The notes under the pieces are model-generated. The model had not been told where the DNA came from, searched no databases, and saw only the letters and a list, made by a program, of their open reading frames with translations. A DNA stretch of 64,000 nt from Littorina saxatilis (taxonomy: Eukaryota > Mollusca > Gastropoda > Littorinimorpha > Littorinidae): assembly GCF_037325665.1 (NCBI RefSeq), contig NC_090246.1:60786562-60850561 (forward strand), read 5' to 3'. Positions 33,926-46,300 of the stretch are shown here, piece after piece. The number at the start of each line of letters is the position of its first letter. The first letter of the stretch is position 1. Position numbers and translations under genes: made by a program.

Positions 33926-35033
33926 AAGGGCAGCCTCTTCTGATATGCATGAAACCAAAAGTACCATCCTCTTCACAAAAATCAGCACAAAACTGCACCA
34001 CATATGCAAATACTTGCTTACCAAAATCCATTCCAGATCAATGAAAGTAATGATTCGTATAGTTCAATGGAGAATGGATTTCAGTGAATGAGCACAGAGA
34101 AATCAGCCGTAGCACCAAGTAACACAACAGCAGCAAAATGTCAACACAGGCCAATAGAAAATGCAGTTGAGAAGACATAAAATACAGCTGTGTATTAATT
34201 TATGTGTGTATTTCATAATCTATCGTTGAGCCTCCAGATTGGGGTTGCAGAGCCACCTCCGACTCGATCAATGAATTTCAGAATGAAAAAAGTCTATTTC
34301 AGACCCAAAGGACAACTTTTGTTTAGCTATAGTTGGATTTGCGACATATAAATGCCTTTGTCATTATTATAATTTAATATGAGTAACATGTACCTGCATT
34401 TCTTATTTATTCTGTAGGTTTCTTTGCAAGATCCTGTTTTATTTGTTTCTGCATAGCAGTCAGAACTGCAAAGCAATCTCTACCATTCATCTCCAGCTTT
34501 CTCTAGGTACATGTGTATGCATATATGTGTGACTAATAAGTAATATCTGGGATGTCTCTGTTGCTAATGAGTTGTAATACGCTATGGCTGAATGAAAATT
34601 CTATCTTGATGCATTGTTCCTTTCACCTGAATAACTGCTGGTCTCAGATGCATATTTTGACAAGACATAAAGCTTACTCAGTTTTTTCAACATTACAGTT
34701 CTGGCATTTGAATTTGTCTAGTTGTGCTGAGATCTTGGGGAAAAGTTTCATTAAAAGACAAACAAGAATGCATTAAAGCATAACAATTACACACAAAAAC
34801 AAAACACACAATACATCACGAAGGTAAAAGTCCCACAACAAAACAATCCACAAACTTTAAAGAAATAATGGGTTGACAGACTTTAAAGGACATGGCAAGT
34901 TTTCACTGCATCATGTGATCAATTTAAAAAACAAACAAAGTGGAATCCTGTACGTTATGCAAAACTGATGACAGAAGCACACAAACAAGATTTTCTGCAT
35001 CTAACTATGTGCATGCATGTGCAGATATATATA

Positions 35034-35432
35034 CAGGGTGTCTAAAAAAAAAGTACCCAATTTTCTTTCAATACTACAGACAAGTCAGTAACTTTATTGA
35101 AATCATTTCTGCTTGATATTGTAGTCAGTTCATAGAAGTTTTGTCCCCAGTTCACAGCTTTCAGTTGAGATCGTCTGTTTCTTCACACCACGTGATCAAT
35201 GTAGCCACCCCGTTTTCCAATGACAGACTGCATCCTCATTGCCATATTGTTCATTACATTGGGGAATGTTTCCTGTGGGATGTTCTGGATTTCTCTGAGA
35301 ATGTTTGCCTTCAGTTGTTGTAGGTTTCTTGGTCTGGGGTACATATTAGCGTATTAGCTTACATATCAGTGTTTCCATTTCTCGGTACTGATGTTTCAAT
35401 GTCTTTTGGGGTACTTTTTTTGGAGACACCCT
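35034..35432 (-). mobile_element. Internally deleted mariner-type transposon
   Basis: Ends CAGGGTGTCTAAAAAAAAAG and CTTTTTTTGGAGACACCCT lie beside TA. Length is ~400 bp where intact elements are ~1.3 kb. Only the end of the transposase remains. Confidence 0.82.
35183..35340 (-). pseudogene. C-terminal fragment of a mariner/Tc1-family transposase
   Basis: Minus-strand translation contains RPRNLQQLKANILREI, QNIPQETFPNVMNN and GYIDHVV before a stop (35183-35185). This is the usual C-terminus of mariner-type transposases. The catalytic domain is absent. Confidence 0.8.
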
Positions 35433-35434
35433 AT

Positions 35435-35492
<58 letters not shown>

Positions 35493-35698
35493 CCCTTTCT
35501 GTCAATGTTGTACGTACATATTAGATAAAAAGGAAGGAAGATTTCACAAAACTCATTATACCTTTTTTGCTGTTGAATGGAAGGTAACCCTGACTATTTT
35601 GGCTTTGTGGTTTCAAGAGTTTGGCCAGCTTAAAAAAGGCCTTTGCCAGTAGGAGTTGTTGTACTCATAAGTGTTTGCACATGAAAAGGAGAAGAAAG

Positions 35699-36557
35699 AA
35701 CAAGTCGCGTAAGGCGAAAATACAACATTTAGTCAAGTAGCTGTCGAACTCACAGAATGAAACTGAACGCAATGCCATTTTTCAGCAAGACCGTATACTC
35801 GTAGCATCGTCAGTCCACCGCTCATGGCAAAGGCAGTGAAATTGACAAGAAGAGCGGGGTAGTAGTTGCGCTAAGAAGGATAGCACGCTTTTCTGTACCT
35901 CTCTTTGTTTTAACTTTCTGAGCGTGTTTTTAATCCAAACATATCATATCTATATGTTTTTGTAATCAGGAACCGACAAGGAATAAGATGAAAGTGTTTT
36001 TAAATTGATTTCGACAATTTAATTTTGATAATAATTTTTATATATTTAATTTTCAGAGCTTGTTTTTAATCCAAATATAACATATTTATATGTTTTTGGA
36101 ATCAGAAAATGATGGAGAATAAGATGAACGTAAATTTGGATCGTTAAATAAATTTTTATTTTTTTTTACAATTTTCAGATTTTTAATGACCAAAGTCATT
36201 AATTAATTTTTAAGCCACCAAGCTGAAATGCAATACCGAAGTCCGGGCTTCGTCGAAGATTACTTGACCAAAATTTCAACCAATTTGGTTGAAAAATGAG
36301 GGCGTGACAGTGCCGCCTCAACTTTCACGAAAAGCCGGATATGACGTCATCAAAGACATTTATCAAAAAAATGAAAAAAACGTTCGGGGATTTCATACCC
36401 AGGAACTCTCATGTCAAATTTCATAAAGATCGGTCCAGTAGTTTAGTCTGAATCGCTCTCCACACACACACACACAGACACACGCACATACACCACGACC
36501 CTCGTCTCGATTCCCCCCTCTACGTTAAAACATTTAGTCAAAACTTGACTAAATGTA
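35699..36557 (-). mobile_element. Family A ~870 bp element, minus strand
   Basis: Complete copy reading right to left. The hairpin end CAAGTCGCGTAAGGCGA is at the left and the palindrome end at the right. The AC tract is short (36462-36486). Closer to the array's second unit type (AAAAATGGCATTGCG variant). Confidence 0.92.
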
Positions 36558-38811
36558 AAAAAGACACAAAGGAGCTTGCTGTATAAATCAGAAAAAAGTC
36601 TAAAAAAAATTTGAATGAAAAAAAAAGTTCCTTTTTTTTTTAAACCACCTCAACGATCACACTCAAAGACACACACCACATTCAAGTTCATGAATATTAC
36701 TCCTTTTGGTGCACATCAAATGCAACATAGGTCAGTCAAAACAACATGCTGGGTAGCTTTTTCATCAGGTCGAACTGTCAGGAATTTGACAGAGATCCAG
36801 CACAGTCCCAGAGAAAACTGCGTGGAATGCAAGTGCTAGAATCAAGTTGAAGACAACTGCTGAATCATTTCAACAAGTCAAGAGCTGAATCACAGGTTAA
36901 GACGCCACGACAACCACTGAATCACAAGATGATTCCTGAATCACCTGAAACTTCAAAACAACCACTGAATCACCTGACATAAACCCTCACCAAAAACATT
37001 TCAGTACTTTTATCATCTGCGGTGTTATTCTTTTGGTTATACATGTAGTTCAAACCTTTCGTCTTGAAGTGTACATCAAAATGTCTGTCCAAAAGACTGT
37101 GTCGTCACAACAGATTTTCAATGTGAACCATTTACTTTCAGCAATATAAGGTGACTGACTCAGTAATGCTAAAGTCATAGACTGGCATAAACAGGACAAA
37201 GTAAAGGACAGTTCAGAGAACAAATGGTCATAATCGATCAGTGAATAACATGTACATCCTTGTAATCTGTTGGTCAAAACAACCACGGAAAGTTCAAATG
37301 AAGACTTTTTTCTCGGGAAAAGAAATTCCATTTGAGTTGGAACTGGTCAGTTTTCACTGTCAGTCAGGCACTCCATTCAAGAAAGACTGAAAAGGCCACT
37401 GACGGGCCATGACGAAATATTTTACATCTTGGTATGGAATGTAGACTGGATTGTCCAAGCTCAAACAGATTCACCATACCAATCTAATCTGTCGTGCACA
37501 ATGCGCCTTTTGCCAATAAATTGTGTCTATGGCCACGAAAGTGAGGCAGGTTAAGCCTCGTCTAGATCACAGTAAAGTCCACAGCAGGAATCCAAATGAC
37601 CACAGCAAATAAGCCACTGGAATCTCCAGCCAAACTGACTGGTCACAATTCACACTGCACAAAATCTCTTTCACACACTCAGGTAGACAATGTGTCACTT
37701 GGATTACACACCAAAGGGAACATAATCGTCTTGACAACTAGTCCTACAGACAAAATGTTTTCACAGCTCTAGGAATAAGGACTCACAAACACACACACAA
37801 TCCCAACTGCCATTTCAAGAGTTTGCTGTGGCTGAAACCTGGGCAGCTTATGCGAGGGTATACTGAATACTTTGAACACTCATTCATTCTCACTCTCAGC
37901 TGTTCTGCAGTCTGTTGCAGCCGCACACACAGGCAAAACTGCTATCTCAAGGGTTGGCCGTGTCTAAAACCTGGGCAGCTTATCAGAGGCTACAATGTCT
38001 TGGCATACTTTACAGCCCTCATTCATTCTCCGCTGTTCTACAGTACAGTGAAGCGCCTTGCAGTCCCGAAAATACGGTACATCAGAAAAATGTTTCATTG
38101 TGTGCCTCAGACGGTAACACTGTGGTCAGTTGCGATGAAAACAATCACACACTGGTGGACGGTCTGCTCCACTGGCCTGTCACTTTGCAGTTGTCATTTA
38201 ACATGCAGCAATTCAGGTTGCCATCAATGCCTCATGAATTTTACTGACCTTTCTGTGCATATGCTGGCCGGATTTTGTAGATCATCCACTCTCCGTACAA
38301 CTCTGAATCAATAAATTATTTTTTAAGACTGTCCTGCTCTTTTACAAATATACAAGGCCTAATGACCAATTCCCCCCCCCCCCCCCCCCCCCCCCCATCC
38401 CTCTATGATCCTGCTAGGACTGTCACACCAAGAGATGATCTGAGATGGTTTACTTTTCGCAGTGGACTGACGGCTGTTGGAACAAGAGATGTTTCCCGCT
38501 TGCCCTTTTGCCCAGTGCTTACTATCAACAGAGCAGACTTAAAAATAAAGCTCTTGACTACTATCTCACTGGTGCTTCTTTCATCAAACCAAGAGAACAG
38601 GACATGATGCACTCCTGGCAGCAGGTCGACTGAATGACTGACTGCTATAACCTAGATGGTCTCTTTCTGCGCAGACAGTTCATTCCCACCAACAGGACAC
38701 AATGACTAAGCTTCCTGATGAAGATGTTCAAGTCTCTCCAGGCTGGCAAACCGCAAGAATGTTCCTCTACACGATGCACTCCTCACAGCAGTCTGACCAG
38801 CTGACCAACTG

Positions 38812-41159
38812 CTATAAGCTGGACACGGTCACCCAGATGGCTTTCTTCTGCTCAGAATTGATGGCTGCCTTGATGTGTGTGCTCATTTCAGCCAGGTTTC
38901 CGCCCTGAATGATGGTGGAGAAATGGTGAGAGTATTCCTGCTCCAGCTTGTTGTAGTGGTCGTAGCTATCCTTGGCCACCTTGGTGTTCAGCTTCTCTGG
39001 CAGGAACTGAGAGTCGCGGATTTCTCTGTGGAACAACAGGATGGAAAGGTCAGTGCATGTGGAATAAGAGCAAGAGTAAAGGTTAACGGTGAAAGTTAGG
39101 ATTTGTGATTGCTTACACTAATTCTGTGTCATACTGCACACTTTTTTTGTTTTATAGAATGATAGCATTCTGGATCACAATCCATGATAAAGAGCTGGTC
39201 TCACACAAAGTGAACAATCCTGTGGTGATGTACAGAACAAAAGAACAAGAATTTGCCATACAGAATTTTTTTTTTAATTAAAAGGAATAAGACATTGGTA
39301 AAATGTAACCTTAGCAGCCTGTTAATTCTACTCACAGCACAAAATTTCACTTTTGTTCCAAGATAAATGAAATAGAGTTGCACTTACTTAATCTGCTTGT
39401 GATTCTTGTGGCGCACAAAGATGACAATGGGGTAGATCTTCAAGCGGTGAAGACGCTCTATGGCTCGAGGATTCACGTTCAACAAACAGTGAATTTTCTG
39501 CAACACGTCATAACATATAGTAAGAATACAAATATGAGGATATTTATATGACTACATCATATTTTTTTAATTACAATTTTAAACAGCTACACCCTAATAT
39601 GACTTAAAAAAAAAAATTAAAATAAAATAACATTAAAATCAGACCACACCGTGAACGTTTAAATTCAAGGAAAAAAATTCTGCTTAAAAGGAGTTACCTC
39701 ATCACAGATGTCACGTATGCGGTTGACCTGGACGCACTCAAAGTTGTCGTCCTTCTTCCAGTAGTCGACCAGGCGCCCTTCTGCCAGGCTCTGTTCCATG
39801 TCCTTCATCAACACCCGCGTTACGCCTGGAAAAATACACTCTCTTCAGTATTCTTTCAAAAGTATTTTACAGGGTTTTTTTTCTTCATTTTTTTTTTCGC
39901 AGCAGTAAATGTTCTTTTTCCATACATATTCTACTGTTATTCTAAATACATTCATTCTTTTTCATTTTTGGAACATTCTTTTTCTCATACCTAATATATT
40001 TTGTTTCCAAAGCCATAACATTCTGTTTTTGTCTGTTATATTTGTTTATTTTCAGGCCCAAGCACAGACCATGATAAAAGTAGAGTCAACTTTTTTGAAG
40101 CCAGGATTATAAATATTTCTTTCTCAACCAGAGACAACAGGCAGCCTTCTGTGTTTCTGCTCAAAAATGGTCAATCTAGGCAGAATTGCACTCTAGAAGT
40201 TTACAGAACACACTTATGATTAGCCTCATCACAATGTAATACAGTGGAACCCTTCAATTTAGCTCCATTTTAAAAATCCCTCCTTTTCACGAACAGATTT
40301 TTTTCCCCCGATTTTGGGAGGTCTTGAAAAAGAGGTTCCACTGTAGAACAGTTGCTAGCTAGCCTGTGCAAGCACTCTGTCTGAAAGTGTCTGTGGTTGA
40401 CGTTAATGATAAATGCCTGAAAACCCAAATTGTGGTGATACTTACAGGGCTCACAGAACTTGTACTTGTCTGGAGATTCTGAGGTGAGTTTACGGATGAG
40501 TGGCTCTGCAAGTGGAGCCAGAAGCACAACAGGTCTGGTCTGCTCATCTGTCATCATCAAAAAAGGAAACAAAATGACAATTTCTGTACATACCTTAACA
40601 CAATCACACCAAGACAGCCCAGTAAACTACTGTGTTTCTTCTGTACTTTTTTCCTCTTTTTTTTAATGTGAGGAGTGAAGCAAATTGAAGTAAAATACTG
40701 CAAGTGACTCCTTTTAACCTTTCTTGTGTGTACTACACAAAGTATGTAGTTTTACTGTGTGTTGGTACTGGTCCGTTTATCCTCAAAGAACACAATATAA
40801 TTACTTTAATAAATAAGAGTGTTGTCCTCATCTCTACTTTTATCATGGTACTTTGAATGCTGTTTTGATTTATAGATTGCAAATCATTTTGCAGTACTAT
40901 TGTCTACTTCTGAGATGAAACTGTCCACACATGTAAATATAATTTAAATGACTTTTGGAAACATCAGCTGTCATACATTTGTTTTCCTAAAAACCTAAGC
41001 ATACACACACAGACACATGCACACGCATATGCACACACGCACCCATAGATGCACACACACACACACATGTATACTCTGCTTCACTTTCAAAAAGATGTTA
41101 ATCAGCAAAGGTCAACTTACACTCTATTCGGTCCACTAGCGTGTAGCCCAAAATGTATT
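38812..41159 (-). CDS. DLG5: DLG5 guanylate-kinase-like domain and stop codon (five exons)
   Basis: Exons 41121-41159 (39 bp), 40446-40547, 39698-39825, 39388-39497 and 38812-39025 encode the C-terminal GK-like domain. Where active guanylate kinases have a Gly-rich P-loop with Lys-Ser/Thr, this protein reads VVLLAPLAEPLI, so ATP binding is lost, as in other MAGUK GK domains. Other landmarks are RAIERLHRLKIYPIVIF, KLEQEYSHHFSTIIQGG and the C-terminus AIWVTVSSL before a TAG at 38812-38814. Pseudo-GK domains bind phosphoproteins. Confidence 0.96.
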
Positions 41160-43225
41160 CTGAAAAAGAGGAAAAAGACCAATTGTTCACAAACCTAGTT
41201 TACTTTGACATTGTCTTTAGTTCTACTTTTGTTTGACTTTCAAACCTGTATTACAAAATGAATGTGAAAAAGTACATTCTTTGATGACGATGCACAAAAC
41301 CTATTTCATCTATACAAATTCTATTCAATATATTTTGAAGTCATCACTACAGGCTTTTTCTTGAGTTTATTTATTTTCACTACAATGATTATTTCTCAGC
41401 ACAGATTCGCTGTTTTGGGTGTTGACAATGACACACAAAAGCTATTCGAGTTCACCAAGTCAATGCATTTTAAACTCTTCACTGCAGTACTTTTCTTGAC
41501 ACCCCTGCCCCTCCTCCCTATAATTAACGTTTCTCACCATCGAGGATGGGCACAGATTCACTGTTGAGTGAAGCATCAGAGAAGGAACCCAGGTCACGGC
41601 TGTCTTTGGAGTTGTTACGTTGGTGCCGCTTGCGTCGAAAGAAACTGCGTCTCGCTGACCCTGACCCCCGCCGTGACCCCTTCAGCTCTTCTGAGTCACC
41701 CAGGCTCCAGCTTTCTGATTGGCTGCGTCTCAGTACCGTTTCATCTTCCAACCTGTGTTTAAGAACAAGGATTATTGTTCTTGCATGCATTTTTTGTTTT
41801 ATGTAATGTCTGAATGCAATAGAGGCCAAGTGAGCAAGCAGGATTCGAGTTTACTAGTTAGCTCATTCCTTCAACTGTGAAAATTGCAAAGTCGACTAAA
41901 CTTTCACACACTGAAAAATTCGGTACTGAAGATGTCCAATTATATACATGTACAGATAAACTCAAGTATTCTTGTGTTGTTATTGTTGTTGTTGTTGAAG
42001 TTATTGTTGTTGTTGTAGGGGTGTTTAGTTTTAGGGTCTGTACATTTTATTTTTCTGAGGGTCCGTTCTCTTTATTAAATCTGCAAGATTTTCTACAAAT
42101 CCTGTCCAAGCCCACAACAACAAAACTCAGTCAAAATACTTGTTCGGCTCCAAACACCCATTAGTCAGATCATCTTTAAAGCTGTACATCCCATCCTCTC
42201 CTCACCTCAACTGGCTGGGGATGGAACCACAGCGGAGCTTGTTGCCTTGTGCGTCCACCAGCCACGCCAGCCAGAGGCCGAGTGTCCCACGATGCACTGT
42301 GTTTTCCACCACCAGAATGTCGTCTTTGTGGAAATCTAGCTCCCCTTCTCCCTCCGCCGAGCGCGAAAAGTTGGTGCGGATGAAGAAACGGTCGCCAGGG
42401 ATGTTCTGCACCTTGTTATATTCTGGGAAGATCGTAAGCGCGAGATATATTTTGGGAATAAAAATGAAAAAGAGCATCTTTGTCTTGAAGTTCCTGCAAG
42501 TATGCAAGCAGTCACTTAATTTTTAAATGATAAACAAAAAAATTAATAGAAAGTTGTAGTTCAAATTTTCTATCAACTGAAAATCAGCAGCTGTATCTAT
42601 CCCACCTCTCTAAGTCGTTTTGAGTAATAACATACACAAGATGAGAATGATCAAAGTTTCATTCAATTCATATCAAGTTTCCCTTATTCCTCTATATAAG
42701 AAAACAAATATTTTCATCAGAAAGATGCATTTATTCTTCTTTGGGGCTTTTGACCACAACTGGTAGTAAAGCAAACTATGTACTCACTTGCAACAGAATT
42801 GAGCACGGTCAGTCTCATTGTTGAACAAGGCTTCTTTAACTCCAGAATTGCCTGCTCTGCTGTCAGGTTATGGAAGCTGATATTGTTATACTGAAATAAT
42901 ACACACACACACAAAAACATTAATTACTTGTACGTTGGGTAAAACATTTCAATAAATAGTAATTTATTTAAAAATAAATGGAAGAATGTAAGAAGTTGCC
43001 TGAAGCGATATGAAAACATTTATTCAAACTAGTCATCACTGAGACTATACATGTATCAATACTTGACTAAATGTAAAAAGTGAGCATGGAGGGATTGGAT
43101 GGATACATTGGCTTTTGTTAAAGCCTAGTAGATCCTGGAACTAACAGGCAGATAGCCTAACACTGCTCCTCACAAAGACTACCCTGATAACTTAGGTTAG
43201 TCAACATCAAAACACACACACAGTC

Positions 43226-43303
<78 letters not shown>

Positions 43304-46300
43304 CACACACACACACACACCTCCAGTATCATGTCTCCTCTCTGTAAAAAGGGGACAGCCTGAGTGTCTGGCTGAATCTCGTGCACAAAAATGCCCACAG
43401 CGTTGCCTCCCACAACGGCGAAACCAGGATCACAGTGATCTCCCTTAGGACGCTTGAACTGCACCACGTGGGGGCGCTCATATGTCCCATCTGCTGAGCT
43501 GTAAAGCAACAAAACCAGTGAATTTAAACTTGGACATTGAAATGTTGAATCTCCATTTGACTGAAATTACTAATTGTGAGCAAAGCTGAGGTTTACACCT
43601 ACTTGTCACTGCTGATTTTGACTAACACAAGTACAAACCTAGACAGATCTGAAGTAGTACACAATGGCTTACATGAGAAGGACAGTGCCTTTCAAGTGTA
43701 TTTTGAAATTAAAAGCTCTTACAAGCAAAGGAACAGGCTGTAGCCTGATGATCGTTTGCCTCAACAACCTTTCACATCTCAATCGTATGTCTTGCCTCAT
43801 TCCTTCCAAGTAATCACCAGGGATCGTTGTTTACAGCTAGAACTGCTGTCAAAAATGTACCTGTTAGACTTGCTGCGCTGTGGGGTATGATGTTTGGGTG
43901 TGGACTGTTCACTGTCCCCAGAGCTGATCTTGGAGTGCGTAGGAGACGTGGCTAAAGACGACATCAGAGAAATTGTGCTGGAGCTGTCATGGCCGTCCAT
44001 GTATTCTGCACATGCACACAAAGTCCAAAATTTAGCGCTGAAAATCAAAGTCAAGTGAGAGTTTATAGGCAACTGCATTTGCACTGGCTGTACATGATAA
44101 AACCTGTACACCACAAAAGTGAATCATAATGAGATTAATGCTCGATCAGTTTTTGAAAAAAGCAAGAATGCCCAACACAGCCTGCCATCTGATGATCAGA
44201 TGCCCAACCTACAGCGCCATCAGCAGACCATCCTCTTCCGCCTACGGACTGGACACTGTCGACTGCGTGCCCACATGCACCGCCTTGGTCTGTCACACAC
44301 ACCGAACTGCCCGTGCGAAACAGGCCCACAGACCCCGGAGCACATCCTGCAGACCTGCCCGCTCCACCAGGAAGCCAGAACAGATCACTGGCCCCAAGGT
44401 GCCACACTGCAGGAGCAACTCTGGGGCACCAAAGACTCCCTGATCCTGACCACCAGCTTTATTCAAGCTACAAAACTTGAAGTCTGACCTGAGGCCAAAA
44501 ATCCTGGAACGCCGAAGAAGAAGAAGAAAAAAGCAAAATAATTTCACTATTTGATATTACATTCCAACTTCCAAGTAAATATTACAGTTCTCTCATATAA
44601 GAAAATCTAAAAAGGACATGTAACTAAAGACAAAATGAAATAAAAAGCATGACAACTTCACAAAACACACTGTTAACAGGTACCTCTTCAACAGAGACCT
44701 TCACATAAAGTCTATTGCAGCAATATGATTCACCATTCAGGCAGTGTTCAAAATCCTTGGTACTATTGAAGAAGAATTCCACATGTCCAATTGAAATAAA
44801 CATTAAAGTAGTATAATGTATTTGGTGTAACATTGACTCACTTTCCGGGTTGTACTGGACCTTCATGCTGAGGTTGTCGCCACACTGTCGTAACACTGTG
44901 ACAGCGTGCTCGTGGGTTGCGTTTCGCATGTTGATCCCACACACCTGGTGGAGACAAAGTGTGAATGGAAAACGCTGCTTCTTCATCTACTTATATATTT
45001 CTACTCCTATTGTCACCTCATTCCCCTAAATAAAAGTTTTCATGCTATAAAATAAAAAAATAAAAAATCTTATTATTCTACTCAGAAGATGATGGAGTCT
45101 TATGTGCTGATTTTACTGTCATTTTCATCATCATCGTTGTCATCATCAATTGTCATCATCATTGTCATCATCAATTATGTGCTGATTTTACTGTCATTTT
45201 CATCATCATCGTTGTCATCATCAATTGTCATCATCATTGTCATCATCAATCGTCATTGTCATCATCAATCGTCATCATCATCGTCGTTGTTATCAATCGT
45301 CATCATTGTTGTTGTCATCAAGTCTTACCTCCAGGAGTTGGTCCCCAATCTCCAGACCAGCCTGGGAGGCCAGACTGTTGTCGTTGACGGACGACACAAA
45401 AATGCCGCCCGCCGGCCCCCTCTGAATCTGGAACCCCACTGGTTCTGAACTCTTCTCAAATGTTATGGTGCGAGTCTCATGATGTTTGGGGCTGAAGAGA
45501 CAGAAAAATTATGATGGATGATTTGAGTCTGGTTGTGTTCTGCATTAAAGTAAAGCGGCAAAATGTGCAAAAAATACAGCAAAGAAGGCAGATTTAGCCT
45601 TAGCTTTTGAACTCTTTCCTTTATTCTCTGTACTGTATTCACAGAATTTCTGATTAGAATCCCTATCAAAGGCCAAACTGTTCAAACTGGCACAGACATC
45701 ATTAGGCTAAAGCACAAAATCTATCAGAAATGATGCAAGCTTTAAGTGAAAGCACAATTAGAGCAAATGAACAGCTTGCCTACAGAATTTATTTCTTGTT
45801 TCTGTTGGACAACTCTCTAGAAAAGAAATAACTTCAACTGAAACACACAACAAGAGCAAATAAACAGCTTACCTGTACAAATACTCGTCCCTGCTGGAGG
45901 ACAGAGACAGTCGCTTCCCCTTGCTGGAGCCCCGGCGATTGAAATCATCAAAGGAGGACTCTGGGCTACTGCGGTCTGAAACTGAATAGTCAAGTCACAA
46001 AATCAGTCAACAATCCCCCCTCATAAAATGCTGTTCATGATAACTGGATGAAAAATACGAACTCACTGCACTGATAGTTAATACAGTGGAACCCCCCCTT
46101 TCAACCCCACATTTCAGACATCCCCCCTTCAAGACCTTGCTTTTTCCAAGTTTCTGTTTATTACCTCTGTAACTAGACCTCCAATGGAAGACTCTCTCCT
46201 TTTTTAAGGCTGTTCTTAAGATAGGCTGAACAAAGCTCAGCAGAGCTGCACACAGTGTAAAACGTACTGTGCTGCATAACAAATTTGGCTGTACAAGTTT

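Larger units (their letters stand above)
31546..38811 (-). other. Probable DLG5 3' UTR and downstream region, extent unknown
   Basis: Follows the DLG5 stop on the minus strand. Largely single-copy in appearance apart from the 32227 tandem repeat, the mariner remnant, one family A element and an AC tract at 35440-35491. AATAAA hexamers occur near 34405, 34437 and 31586, so a long 3' UTR is possible. No open reading frame with family features was found. A C run lies at 38371-38396. Confidence 0.35.

Noticed and set aside
37823-38314. 163-codon open frame on the plus strand downstream of DLG5
   Set aside because: No domain, no splice context, and an overlapping frame of similar length; probably chance within 3' flank or UTR sequence.
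44119-44487. 122-codon plus-strand frame inside a DLG5 intron, as a possible nested host gene
   Set aside because: It is the C-terminus of a LINE polyprotein with a (GAA)n tail and target duplication.
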